64,000 bases of DNA from Deltaproteobacteria bacterium. GTDB taxonomy: Bacteria > Desulfobacterota > Deferrimicrobia > Deferrimicrobiales > Deferrimicrobiaceae. The position numbers and the translations under genes were made by a program. Shown piece by piece: positions 49,429-58,252 of this stretch. Under the pieces are notes generated by a model, which was not told the DNA's origin, did not search any database, and saw only the letters and a list, made by a program, of their open reading frames with translations. Numbering within the stretch: position 1 is the stretch's first letter; each line of letters opens with the position of its first letter. The stretch spans positions 186,001 through 250,000 of the forward strand of contig JAKAHC010000003.1 in the NCBI GenBank assembly GCA_021815305.1. Reading direction: 5' to 3'.

Positions 49429-51563
49429 CCGGCCCCCGTCCCGCGCCCTCGCGGCGCGTCCTCCTCCTCTGTTTCCACAACCACCAGCCGGTGGGGAACT
49501 TCGACTCCGTCCTCGAGGGGGCGACGCGGGACGCCTACCGGCCGTTTCTGGCCACCCTCGCCGCCTTCCCCTCCGTCAAGGCCACGATCCACTTCTCCGG
49601 GTGGCTGCTCCGGTGGATCGAGGAGCGCGCCCCCGAGACGTTCACCCTCCTCCTGGACCTCGTGTCCCGCGGCCAGGTGGAGCTTCTGGGCGGGGGGATG
49701 TACGAACCGGTCCTTGCGCTGCTTCCCGAGCGCGACCGGCGGGGGCAGATCGAGGCGCTCTCCGGGGCCATCTCCCGCCGGTTCGGGAAGGCGCCTCAAG
49801 GGATCTGGCTCGCCGAGAGGGTGTGGGAGCCCGACCTGCCCGCGACGCTCTCCGCGGCGGGGGTCGGGTACCTTCCGCTGGACGACTACCACTTCGTGCG
49901 CGCGGGCCTTGCCCGCGAGGAGCTGGACGGGGTCTACCTGACGGAGCACAACGGGGCGGCCGTCCGGGTGTTCCCGGGGAACGAGCGGCTCCGGTACCTC
50001 ATCCCCTTCGGGGACGTGGAATGGACCCTCTCGGAGATCGGGCGGATGACCTCGCGCGACGTCCCGTTCCCCGCGGCGATCTTCGCCGACGACGGCGAGA
50101 AGTTCGGCGTCTGGCCGGGGACCCACAGGAGCGTGTACCAGGAAGGGTGGCTGAACCGGTTTTTCGAGGGGATCTCCGCCCGCGCCGGCTGGCTGACGAC
50201 GATGACCTTCGGGGAGTACGCAGCCGCCGCGCCGCCGCGCGGGACCGTCTACCTCCCCACCTGCTCCTACATCGAGATGGGGGAGTGGACCCTGCCGCCG
50301 CGGCCCGCGGCCCGGTTCGGCGAACTGCTGCACGACTTCCGCGCGGGGAGGATGACGGAGATCCTGCCCTTCGCCCAGGGGGGACACTTCCGAAACTTCC
50401 TCCGCAAGTACGACGAGTCGAACCAGCTCCACAAGCGGGTGCTGTGGGCGAGCTCCCGGGTCGAAGCGGCCGAACGGAAAGGGGGACCTGGCGCGCGGGG
50501 GATCCGCGACGATCTCTACAGGGCGCAGAGCAACGACGTCTACTGGCACGGCGTCTTCGGGGGACTCTACCTCAACCACCTGCGAGATGCGGCGTACTCG
50601 AACCTTCTCAAGGCGGAAAGAGCGGCGGATGCGGTGCTGCACGCCGGGAAGGCGGGATGGATCGAGGTCGTGAAAGGGGACATCGACCGGGACGGCGGGC
50701 CGGAGCTGCTCCTCAAGACCTCCCTCCTCACCCTCTTCGTGCACGCGCACGACGGCGGCGCCCTGACCGAGATCTCCCTCCCTTCGCGGGGCGTGGCGCT
50801 GGGGCACGTGCTCACGCGGAGGGAGGAGGGGTACCACGCGAAGTTCCGCCGCGCGGCGGGGTCGTTCGACGGATCGACGAGCATCCACGACGTCCTGGTG
50901 CTCAAGGACCCGTCGGTCCTCTCCGCCCTGGGGGCGGACCCGTGGCAGCGCGCCTCCTTCCGGGAGGCGATCTACCGGGAGGAGGACTCCCCGGAGGCGA
51001 TCTTCTCGGGGGCGGCGGGTCCGCGTTGCGCGACGACCGCGGGACAGGATGCGAAGGTGTCGACCTCGCGGCGGGGAGCGCGCCTCGACGTTACGCTCTC
51101 CCTTCCCTTTCGGGGCGAAGGGCTCGACCTGCTGTTGTCGAAATCTCTGGTCCTTCGGGCCGGAACGGAGGGGTTCGAGGCGTGTTACCGGCTCGCGAAC
51201 CGTGGGACGCAGAGCGTTTCGGGGCGGCTCTGCGCGGAGTGGAACCTGAACCTCCTGTCGGGGAGCGGGCCGGAACGGTATTACGAGGGGATGGGGGATG
51301 CGCGGGAGATGTCCTCCTCCGGGGTCGCGGACGGCGTGCGGCGATTCCGGCTCGTGGACGGCTGGCGCAAGGTGGCCGCCCAGGCCGATCTGGACCGGGA
51401 GAGCGCCGTACTGCGGTACCCCATCGAAACCGCGTCTCTTTCCGAGGCGGGGGCGGAGAGGATCCACCAGGGAGTCTGCCTGCGGATCCTCTTTCCCTTC
51501 CATCTTCCGCCAGGGGAATCCGAACGATATTCCGTCCTTTGGTCCTTCTATTCCGTTGATTAA
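49425..51563 (+). CDS. GH57 family 4-alpha-glucanotransferase/amylase
   Basis: The 712-aa protein is a GH57 enzyme of alpha-glucan metabolism. The N-terminal catalytic barrel has HNHQPVGNF, the nucleophile in GIWLAERVWEP and the acid/base Asp in IFADDGEKFG. DUF1925/DUF1926-like beta domains fill the C-terminal half (NLLSGSGPERYYEGMG). That layout is typical of 4-alpha-glucanotransferase. The start is TTG, overlapping the epimerase stop. No other glycogen gene adjoins it. Confidence 0.9.
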   Translation: MTGPRPAPSRRVLLLCFHNHQPVGNFDSVLEGATRDAYRPFLATLAAFPSVKATIHFSGWLLRWIEERAPETFTLLLDLVSRGQVELLGGGMYEPVLALLPERDRRGQIEALSGAISRRFGKAPQGIWLAERVWEPDLPATLSAAGVGYLPLDDYHFVRAGLAREELDGVYLTEHNGAAVRVFPGNERLRYLIPFGDVEWTLSEIGRMTSRDVPFPAAIFADDGEKFGVWPGTHRSVYQEGWLNRFFEGISARAGWLTTMTFGEYAAAAPPRGTVYLPTCSYIEMGEWTLPPRPAARFGELLHDFRAGRMTEILPFAQGGHFRNFLRKYDESNQLHKRVLWASSRVEAAERKGGPGARGIRDDLYRAQSNDVYWHGVFGGLYLNHLRDAAYSNLLKAERAADAVLHAGKAGWIEVVKGDIDRDGGPELLLKTSLLTLFVHAHDGGALTEISLPSRGVALGHVLTRREEGYHAKFRRAAGSFDGSTSIHDVLVLKDPSVLSALGADPWQRASFREAIYREEDSPEAIFSGAAGPRCATTAGQDAKVSTSRRGARLDVTLSLPFRGEGLDLLLSKSLVLRAGTEGFEACYRLANRGTQSVSGRLCAEWNLNLLSGSGPERYYEGMGDAREMSSSGVADGVRRFRLVDGWRKVAAQADLDRESAVLRYPIETASLSEAGAERIHQGVCLRILFPFHLPPGESERYSVLWSFYSVD

Positions 51564-51635
51564 ATATTCCTGAAACTGTATGTTGGGACCACGAATTCCA
51601 CGGGGGCGGTGAATTCCGCGAGGAGGAGGGTCCGC

Positions 51636-52964
51636 ATGAGGAGGGGATGGAAGGCGTTACCGGTGATGCTTGTCCTGCTGTTCGCGGCGAGCACGTCGCA
51701 CGCGTCGGGGTTCCGGTTGCCGGAGGCCGGGGCCAAGGCGATGGGGATGGGGTTCGCCTTCACGGCGCAGGCGGACGATCCGTCCGCGATCTACTTCAAC
51801 CCCGCGGGTCTTACCCAGCTCTCGGGGAACAACGCGATGGTGGGCCTCACGTACGTGAAGGAAAACGGCGGGAAGTTCTCGGGGACCACGCCGGTGGACG
51901 ACTTCCTCGACGGGTTCACCGCCGCCAAGTCGGAGACCCAGAAGACGCTGAACTTCTACATCCCGAACGGGTACTACACCCGGACGACGCCCTCGGGATT
52001 CGCGTACGGGATCGGGGTCTTCACGCCTTTCGGCCTCGGCCAGGAGTACGAAAACCACCAGACCAGCATCTTCCGGAACCAGGTCACGAAGATCGACCTT
52101 CGGACGTTCGTGGTGAACCCGACGATCGCGTTCAAGGTGAACGAGGTGCTGTCGGTGGGGTTCGGGATCGACTGGATGTATGGAACGGCGAAGCTGGGAA
52201 AGACGCCGTGGGCGCCGACCCTGGGCGGAAACCTCTATGAACTGGCGCTGAAGGCGCACGGGGATGCGTGGGGGTACAACTTCGGACTGCTCCTGAAACC
52301 GACGGAAAACCTGCGGATCGGAGCGTCCTACCGCAGCCCGTTCACCCTCCGTCTCAAGGACGGGGATGTGAATCTCGACGGCATCAACACCACCGGCGTC
52401 GCCGCCCTCGGAGGGGCGTCCGTTTCCCAGGCGTTCTTCGGCGGAAACACGTCGTTCGGAACGAAGGGGAACGCCACCATCAATCTTCCCGCCACATTCG
52501 CGCTGGGCGCAGCGTACACCGCGGGGCGCCTGACCGTGGAGGCGGACGCGGACTGGACCTTCTGGCACAGCTACACCGACCTGCCGATCACCATCCAGGA
52601 CCAGAGGCCGCCGGTCCTTGTGAGCACCGACGCCCAGAAGCGCTGGAAGGACGTCGTCGCGCTCCGGTTCGGAGCCGAGTACCGGGTCACCGATCCCCTC
52701 TCGCTGCGCGCGGGTTTCGTCTACGACCCGACGCCGGTGCCCGCGGATACGATGGGCCCGGAGCTTCCCGACGCCACCCGGCTGAACTACACGGCGGGGG
52801 TGGGGTACAAGATCGGTCCGTGGACGATCGACGGCGCCTTCATGTACATCGACAAGTTCGACCGCACGGTCAACAACCAGAATAACGCGACGTTGACCGG
52901 GTTCAACGGCACCTGGACGGGGAACGCCTGGCTCGCGGCCCTGGACATCGGGTACAAGTTCTGA
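51636..52964 (+). CDS. OmpP1/FadL-family outer-membrane transporter
   Basis: The 442-aa protein has a signal peptide (LPVMLVLLFAASTSHA) and starts the mature form with SGFRLPEAGAKAMGMGFAFTAQADDPSAIYFNPAGL, the FadL hatch region. A 14-strand barrel follows, ending DIGYKF with a terminal Phe for BAM recognition. It moves hydrophobic compounds such as fatty acids or aromatics across the outer membrane. GGAGGAGGG is 7 nt before the ATG. Confidence 0.93.
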   Translation: MRRGWKALPVMLVLLFAASTSHASGFRLPEAGAKAMGMGFAFTAQADDPSAIYFNPAGLTQLSGNNAMVGLTYVKENGGKFSGTTPVDDFLDGFTAAKSETQKTLNFYIPNGYYTRTTPSGFAYGIGVFTPFGLGQEYENHQTSIFRNQVTKIDLRTFVVNPTIAFKVNEVLSVGFGIDWMYGTAKLGKTPWAPTLGGNLYELALKAHGDAWGYNFGLLLKPTENLRIGASYRSPFTLRLKDGDVNLDGINTTGVAALGGASVSQAFFGGNTSFGTKGNATINLPATFALGAAYTAGRLTVEADADWTFWHSYTDLPITIQDQRPPVLVSTDAQKRWKDVVALRFGAEYRVTDPLSLRAGFVYDPTPVPADTMGPELPDATRLNYTAGVGYKIGPWTIDGAFMYIDKFDRTVNNQNNATLTGFNGTWTGNAWLAALDIGYKF

Positions 52965-52970
52965 AGCGCA

Positions 52971-53001
52971 CGTCCCCCCGCGGGGAACCCGCGGGGGGAC
53001 G
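52971..53001. terminator. Strong 14-bp stem-loop terminator
   Basis: CGTCCCCCCGCGGG pairs with its exact complement across GAA, 7 bp after the FadL stop. It serves both the FadL gene and the convergent ferritin-like gene. Confidence 0.75.
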
Positions 53002-53027
53002 CATCCCATCGCGCCCGCCGGCGCGCC

Positions 53028-53507
53028 TTACAGCGCGGCAAGCTCCTTCTCGATCCACTGGACGTGCCCCTTCTCGAACCCCATGAGGAATTCGAACATC
53101 TTCTTCACCTCCGCGTCCTGGGTTTTCGCGAAGCCGGCGCTGAAGAGGTCGAACGCCTCCTTCTCCAGCATCAGCGCCATCTCCAGCACGTCCTTTTTCG
53201 ACGACAGCTTCCCGATCCTGGAGAGGAGCTCCTTGTGTGTCTCCTGCACGAGCTCGTCGATGTCGGGCAGCCCTTCCTTGCCCAGGATGTCCTTGTAGGG
53301 AGCCCACATCTCCGACCGGACGTTGCGATCGTAGAGATCCTCCAGCGAGAGGAAGTGGTTCTTCTCGTCGCCCGCAAGCGAAAGGAGCGTATCCTGCAAC
53401 CCCTTGTCGTGGACCAACTTCCCGGCCTTCTTGTAGAAGAGATACGCGGCGATTTCGGACTCGATGCCCAGGTTGAGGAACGTGAGCGCATCTTCGGAAA
53501 ATTGCAT
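53028..53507 (-). CDS. Ferritin-like/rubrerythrin-type diiron protein
   Basis: The 159-aa four-helix protein has diiron ligand patterns: GIESEIAAYLFY, AGDEKNHFLSLEDL, LEKEAFDLFSAG and GFEKGHVQWIEKEL. There is no rubredoxin domain. It may act in peroxide or oxygen defence, like other rubrerythrins. Electron donors could be the rubredoxins elsewhere in the window. Confidence 0.85.
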   Translation of the reverse strand: MQFSEDALTFLNLGIESEIAAYLFYKKAGKLVHDKGLQDTLLSLAGDEKNHFLSLEDLYDRNVRSEMWAPYKDILGKEGLPDIDELVQETHKELLSRIGKLSSKKDVLEMALMLEKEAFDLFSAGFAKTQDAEVKKMFEFLMGFEKGHVQWIEKELAAL

Positions 53508-53589
53508 GGATGACGTCCTCCGGAGGTTGTTTGGTTCCCCTTTTCTATCACAATCCCGGGGAGATCGGCCACCTCCCGGCCGCGGGGGG

Positions 53590-54726
53590 TTACCCCCGTT
53601 CGGCGATGCCCGCCATGGCTTTCAGCCGTTGGATGCGGAGCGCCGTCGGGGGATGCGTCGACATCAGGGCCGATGCGTCCGGTCCGAAATCCTTCAGGGG
53701 GTTCACGAGGAACAGGTGCTGCGTCCCGCGGTTTTCGCCGGGGACCTGCGCCCCGTTCGCGGTGATCTTCGCGAGCGCGGACGCGAGGCCCATGGGGTTG
53801 CGGGTGAAACCGGCCGCCGCCGCGTCGGCGTGGTACTCCCGCTCGCGGGAGATGCTCATCTGCAGGATCTTCGCCGCAAGGGGCGCCAGGAGGGCGAGGA
53901 GGATCCCCGGCACCAGGAACGCGGCGTTTCCCCTTCCCCCTCCGCTCCGTCCTTCTCCGGAGGAACGCGGGCCCCGGCCGAAGAGGGTGCCGCGCAGGAA
54001 CATGTCGGAGAGCAGGGCGATGGCCCCGACGAGGACGGCGGCGCTGACCCCGTACAGCGTGTCCCGGCTCTTGATGTGCGCCATCTCGTGGGCGATCACC
54101 CCCTGCAGTTCCTCGCGGGAAAGCCGGTCGAGGAGTCCCGTCGTGACGGCGACGCACGCCTCCTCCGGCCTCCTGCCCGCGGCGAAAGCGTTCATCCCCT
54201 GCGACGGCATCACGTACACCTTCGGCATCGGGATGCCGGCGGCGATCTTCATCTCCTCCACGACGTTCACGAGTTGCGGGTATTCCGTCGCGCCGGCCTC
54301 CACCGCGTCGTGGATCGAAAGGACGATTCCGGCGCCGCCGGAATACGCGACGCCGCCGAGGATGGCGAAGAGGACCGTCGCGAGCCCGAGCCCCCTTCCG
54401 ACGTCGCCGTACGCGGCGCCGATCGCGGCGCCCAGGAGCAGGAAGACGCCGAAGAGCAGGAGGAAGAGGACCACCGACATCCGGACGTTGCGCCGCTCCG
54501 CGTCGGTGAACAGGAGCATCGGGATGGCGCGGGCCGCCGGCCTGGGAGGACCGCCGGGCTTTCCCGCGAGGGCCGGGGCGCCGGCGCTCTCCGGGGCAAG
54601 GGCGACCGCCGCTCCCGGGAAGGGCATGGGCGGCGCGGCGAACGGCTCCTGGCAGAGGTAGCAGTAATCCGCCCCGGGCGGGTTCCCGGCGCCGCACTTC
54701 GGGCACATCCGGCCCGTTGCGCTCAC
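53590..54726 (-). CDS. M48-family metalloprotease (HtpX-like) with N-terminal zinc ribbon
   Basis: The 378-aa protein starts with a zinc ribbon (CPKCGAGN...CYLC, about 7-24), a Pro/Ala linker, two membrane helices near 90-145, then the peptidase with HEMAHIKSRD (HExxH) near 222 and the third ligand region SREREYHADAAA. The GTG at 54726 has GGAGGG 8 nt upstream. It follows LemA closely, a common pair in membrane-protein quality control. The zinc ribbon is not part of E. coli HtpX. Confidence 0.9.
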   Translation of the reverse strand: MSATGRMCPKCGAGNPPGADYCYLCQEPFAAPPMPFPGAAVALAPESAGAPALAGKPGGPPRPAARAIPMLLFTDAERRNVRMSVVLFLLLFGVFLLLGAAIGAAYGDVGRGLGLATVLFAILGGVAYSGGAGIVLSIHDAVEAGATEYPQLVNVVEEMKIAAGIPMPKVYVMPSQGMNAFAAGRRPEEACVAVTTGLLDRLSREELQGVIAHEMAHIKSRDTLYGVSAAVLVGAIALLSDMFLRGTLFGRGPRSSGEGRSGGGRGNAAFLVPGILLALLAPLAAKILQMSISREREYHADAAAAGFTRNPMGLASALAKITANGAQVPGENRGTQHLFLVNPLKDFGPDASALMSTHPPTALRIQRLKAMAGIAERG

Positions 54727-54781
54727 TTGCCCGGCCCTCCGGGGAGCAGGGTCTCGGGGCGGGGGAACCGGGGCACCGGGC

Positions 54782-55330
54782 TTACCGGAGGGCCGCCTTC
54801 GGGACCTCCCGGTCCCGGCCATCCGCCTCGAAGTACGTCTCCGCCCCGAAGTGGAAGAGGGAGGCGACGAAATTGCCCGGGATCGCCTGGATCGCGTTGT
54901 TGTAGGTCATCACGGAGTCGTTGTAATACTGCCGGGCGAAGGAGATCCTGTTCTCCGTTCCCGTCAGCTCTTCCTGGAGGGAGGCCACGTTCCGGTTCGC
55001 CTTCAGGTCGGGGTAGTTCTCCACGACGGCGAAGAGGCTCTTGAGCGACTCGGTGAGGATGTTCTCCGCCTTCGCCTGCGCCGCCGTTCCCCGGGCTCCC
55101 ACGGCAACCCCGCGCGCCTCGATGACCTTCGCAAGCGTTTCCTGCTCGTAGGACATGTAATCCTTCACGACCTCGACGAGGTTGGGGATGAGGTCGTGGC
55201 GGCGCGTAAGCTGCACGTCGATCTGGCGCCACGCGTTCCGGATCTGGTTGCGCAGCCGGACGAGCCGGTTGTATGCGGCCACGAACCATCCGGCCACGAC
55301 TGCGATCAGGACGAGGGGTACATACGCCAT
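54782..55330 (-). CDS. LemA family protein
   Basis: The 182-aa protein has one N-terminal membrane helix (YVPLVLIAVVAGWFVAAYN) followed by the LemA coiled helices (NQIRNAWRQIDVQLTRRHDLIPNLVEVVKDY, ENRISFARQYYNDSVMTYN). It is anchored in the inner membrane. The M48 protease gene follows 55 bp downstream. Confidence 0.94.
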   Translation of the reverse strand: MAYVPLVLIAVVAGWFVAAYNRLVRLRNQIRNAWRQIDVQLTRRHDLIPNLVEVVKDYMSYEQETLAKVIEARGVAVGARGTAAQAKAENILTESLKSLFAVVENYPDLKANRNVASLQEELTGTENRISFARQYYNDSVMTYNNAIQAIPGNFVASLFHFGAETYFEADGRDREVPKAALR

Positions 55331-55404
55331 CTCGATCCTCCCGGCGGGGGATTGGGGCGATTCGCCTTGCGAATCGCTGCTTTTTCGGCAAGTCTAACGG
55401 ATGT

Positions 55405-55740
55405 ATGATGGAAGTCAAACGAAAAGGGGCGAAAGGACGAGGGGATCCCCCGGTGACGACGTGCCACAAGTGCGGCAGGGCCAGGGAAGGAGGAAGCCCC
55501 GTGGGGCGGAAGGAAACCTGCGACGGGTGCGGCGCCGACCTGCACGTGTGCCGGAGCTGCGATTTCCACGACACGGCCGCATACAACGAGTGCCGCGAGC
55601 CGCGGGCCGAGCGGGTCATCGAGAAGGACCGGTCCAATTTCTGCGACTGGTTCCGCGGTCGGTCCGGGTCCCGGGCCAAGGGGAAAGACGATCAGGAAAC
55701 CGACAGAAAACGGCTCGAATCGCTCTTCCGGAAACCGTGA
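55405..55740 (+). CDS. 111-aa zinc-ribbon protein
   Basis: The small protein has several Cys pairs: CHKCGRA, CDGCGADLHVCRSC and FCDWF, compatible with two zinc sites, and a charged C-terminal tail. It matches an uncharacterised bacterial family seen in anaerobes. The GTG near 55454 is a possible later start. Role unknown. Confidence 0.65.
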   Translation: MMEVKRKGAKGRGDPPVTTCHKCGRAREGGSPVGRKETCDGCGADLHVCRSCDFHDTAAYNECREPRAERVIEKDRSNFCDWFRGRSGSRAKGKDDQETDRKRLESLFRKP

Positions 55741-55777
55741 CGGGAAGCCCCCCGTCGTTCGGCGGGGGCCCGGAGAG

Positions 55778-58249
55778 GTGAAGCCGCCTCCCCGCCCGGG
55801 GGAGGAGCGGCGGAAATTTCCCCACCGCAGGCAAAGATCCGAACCCGCGCGCGGGCCGGTCCAGGCCCCCCCCGCGGAGAACCGTCCGAAAGGCCCGCGC
55901 CGCCCCCCCACGGCGCCCGGTCCCCTGCCGCGTTTCGCACGCCCCGCCTTCCCCGAGCTCCTGGCTCCCGCGGGTTCCGCGGAAGCGTACTTCGCGGCGG
56001 CGGACGCCGGTGCCGACTCCGTCTACCTGGGGCTGGGGAAATTCAACGCACGGGAGCGCGCGGAGAACTTCCAGCTGACCGACCTGTGCCGGATCCTCCC
56101 CCACGCGCGGGCCCGCGGCGTCCGCATCTACGTCGCGATGAACACGCTGCTCACGGAAAGCGACCTCCCCCAGGCGGTCGCCCTGCTCCACCAGCTGGCG
56201 CCGCTCGGCCCGGACGCGGTCATCGTGGCGGACCTCGGCCTGCTGCGGATCCTCCACGGGTTCTTCCCGGGGATCGCCGTCCACGTCAGCACGCAGGCGG
56301 GCTGCGCGTCCGCGGAGGCCGCGGAGGAGTATGCCCGGATGGGAGCGTCCCGGGTCATCCTCGAGCGGCACCTGAGGATGGAGGAAGTCGCGCGGATCGC
56401 CGCCCGCTCGCCGGTCGGCGTGGAGATCTTCGTCCACGGGTCCATGTGCTATTCCTACTCGGGGAAATGCTTCTTCTCCTCCTATCTCGGGGGCAAGAGC
56501 GGGAACCGCGGCGCGTGCGTCCAGCCCTGCCGCCGCCTGTACGGCCACGGGGAGGAGGGGGCCGAAGCGGTCTTCTCCACGCGCGACCTCTCGCTGCTCC
56601 CGCGCCTTCCGGAGATCGTTCCCCTGGGGATCTCGGCGCTCAAGATCGAAGGCAGGATGCGGGGCGCCGAGTACGTGGCCGGCGTAGTGTCGGCGTACCG
56701 CGCCGCTCTCGACGGGATCCGGGCGGGGAAACCCGCGGAAGGGGTCGCGGAGGGGATGCGGATCCTCGATGGGGTCATCGGGAGGGAGACGACTCCCGGG
56801 TTGACGGGCGGGGCCGCCCCCTCGGAAGTGGCCGCGGGGGGCGGTTCGGGGAACGTCGGGGACCTTGTGGGGGCGGTTGCCCGCTTCGAGGACGGATGGG
56901 CGTTCGTCCCCGGCGTCGCGCGGGTGACCGCCGGAGACCGGTTGCGCGCCCAGTTCCGCGAGGACGGCTCGGGGAAGGGGTTTTCCGCCTCCTCCCTGCG
57001 CACCTCGGAAGAAGGGGTCTACGTGAAGGTCCCGTTCCCGCTGTCCCCGGGAGACCTTCTGTTCCGCGTGGCGGGCGGGGGAAGGGCGGAGTTCACCCGG
57101 CGCGCGCGCCGGGAGATGGAAACCGCCCCTCCGGAAGGCGCGCGGTTCCTCGTTTCCGTGTCCCACGGAGCGGTGACGGTCGGCGCCTCGTACGGGGATG
57201 TGGCCAGGGAGTACCGATACAGGGTGTCCGGCCCCCCGGGAGGTCCTCCCGGATCGGTACCGCCGGACGGGGAGCGGCAGCTCTCCGGGTTGTATCGGGG
57301 CGACCTGCCGCTGGCCGGCGTGCAGGTCGTGTTCCACGGCGGTCCCAGCGCATGGGGGGACGTCCGGACCCTTTTTCTGCAAGCGGCGCGTCAGTTCGAC
57401 AAGGAGTTTCACCTGGCGGGGAAGCGTCTTCGGCTGGAAATCCTGCCGACGCTGCGGGTTTCGGGGAACCGCCCGGAGGAGGGGCCGGGCACGGTGATCT
57501 TCGCCGGATGCCGCCCGGAGCAGCTTCCGGACCTCCCCCGGGCTCCGGAAGTGGTGCCCGTGGTGGAGTTCACCCGCGCGCTGGCCCGCGATCCGTCTCC
57601 GGTGACCCGGTATGCCCGGTCCGGCGCCTTCTTCCGGCTCCCGGCCCCGCTGCTGGAATCGGACGCATCGTTCCTTCGGCGCACGGTGACCGATGCGGTG
57701 CGCAAAGGGCTCACGCGGTGGGTCCTGCCGGACGTGGGATACTTCCGCATCTTCGCCCCTTCCCCCCTGCGCCGCCAGGTGACGCTTTTCAGCGACCACT
57801 ACCTGTATGCCTTCAACATGGCGTCCCTCTCCGCACTCTCCCGGCTGGGGGCGGCCCGGATGATCCTGCCCCTGGAGGCGCCCCTGTCCGCGCTGCGCGA
57901 TGTGGGAAAATTCCTGTACGGGCTTGGGATCGCCGTCGCGTACGGCCGCGTGCCCCTGATGACCTCGCGGCTCACGCCCGCTTCCGGGGTGCGGAGCGGA
58001 GAGGTGGAAAGCCCGAGGGCGGAGCGGTTCCGGGTTACGGCGGACGAGCACGGGTCCGCCGTCTTCCCCGCGGAGGCGTATTCCGCGTCCGGCTCCCTTC
58101 ACGAACTCCGGTCCGCGGGGATCCGCGACTTCTTCGCCGACCTGCGGGGGCTTCCTCCCCAGGAGGCGCAGGCGGTGCTTTCGGCCCTCCTGGCCGACCG
58201 GCCGATCCCGGGGACTTCGACCTTCAACCTTTTCCGGGGAAATTTCTGA
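55778..58249 (+). CDS. U32 family peptidase-like protein (RlhA/TrhP type)
   Basis: The 823-aa protein has the U32 catalytic-like core after a proline/arginine-rich head of about 50 residues: FPELLAPAGSAEAYFAAADAGADSVYLGL and the Fe-S-type cysteine signature HGSMCYSYSGKCFFSSYLGG near 230. Members of this family make hydroxylated RNA (ho5U in tRNA, ho5C in rRNA) from prephenate rather than cleave proteins. The C-terminal half has the DUF3656-like region. The start is GTG at 55778. The head region is unusual. The EF-G gene follows 4 bp downstream. Confidence 0.85.
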   Translation: MKPPPRPGEERRKFPHRRQRSEPARGPVQAPPAENRPKGPRRPPTAPGPLPRFARPAFPELLAPAGSAEAYFAAADAGADSVYLGLGKFNARERAENFQLTDLCRILPHARARGVRIYVAMNTLLTESDLPQAVALLHQLAPLGPDAVIVADLGLLRILHGFFPGIAVHVSTQAGCASAEAAEEYARMGASRVILERHLRMEEVARIAARSPVGVEIFVHGSMCYSYSGKCFFSSYLGGKSGNRGACVQPCRRLYGHGEEGAEAVFSTRDLSLLPRLPEIVPLGISALKIEGRMRGAEYVAGVVSAYRAALDGIRAGKPAEGVAEGMRILDGVIGRETTPGLTGGAAPSEVAAGGGSGNVGDLVGAVARFEDGWAFVPGVARVTAGDRLRAQFREDGSGKGFSASSLRTSEEGVYVKVPFPLSPGDLLFRVAGGGRAEFTRRARREMETAPPEGARFLVSVSHGAVTVGASYGDVAREYRYRVSGPPGGPPGSVPPDGERQLSGLYRGDLPLAGVQVVFHGGPSAWGDVRTLFLQAARQFDKEFHLAGKRLRLEILPTLRVSGNRPEEGPGTVIFAGCRPEQLPDLPRAPEVVPVVEFTRALARDPSPVTRYARSGAFFRLPAPLLESDASFLRRTVTDAVRKGLTRWVLPDVGYFRIFAPSPLRRQVTLFSDHYLYAFNMASLSALSRLGAARMILPLEAPLSALRDVGKFLYGLGIAVAYGRVPLMTSRLTPASGVRSGEVESPRAERFRVTADEHGSAVFPAEAYSASGSLHELRSAGIRDFFADLRGLPPQEAQAVLSALLADRPIPGTSTFNLFRGNF

Positions 58250-58252
58250 AAC

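Noticed and set aside
49077-51503. 808-codon minus-strand frame opposite the GH57 gene
   Set aside because: Composition is repetitive Arg/Pro/Gly and the plus-strand GH57 protein is well conserved.
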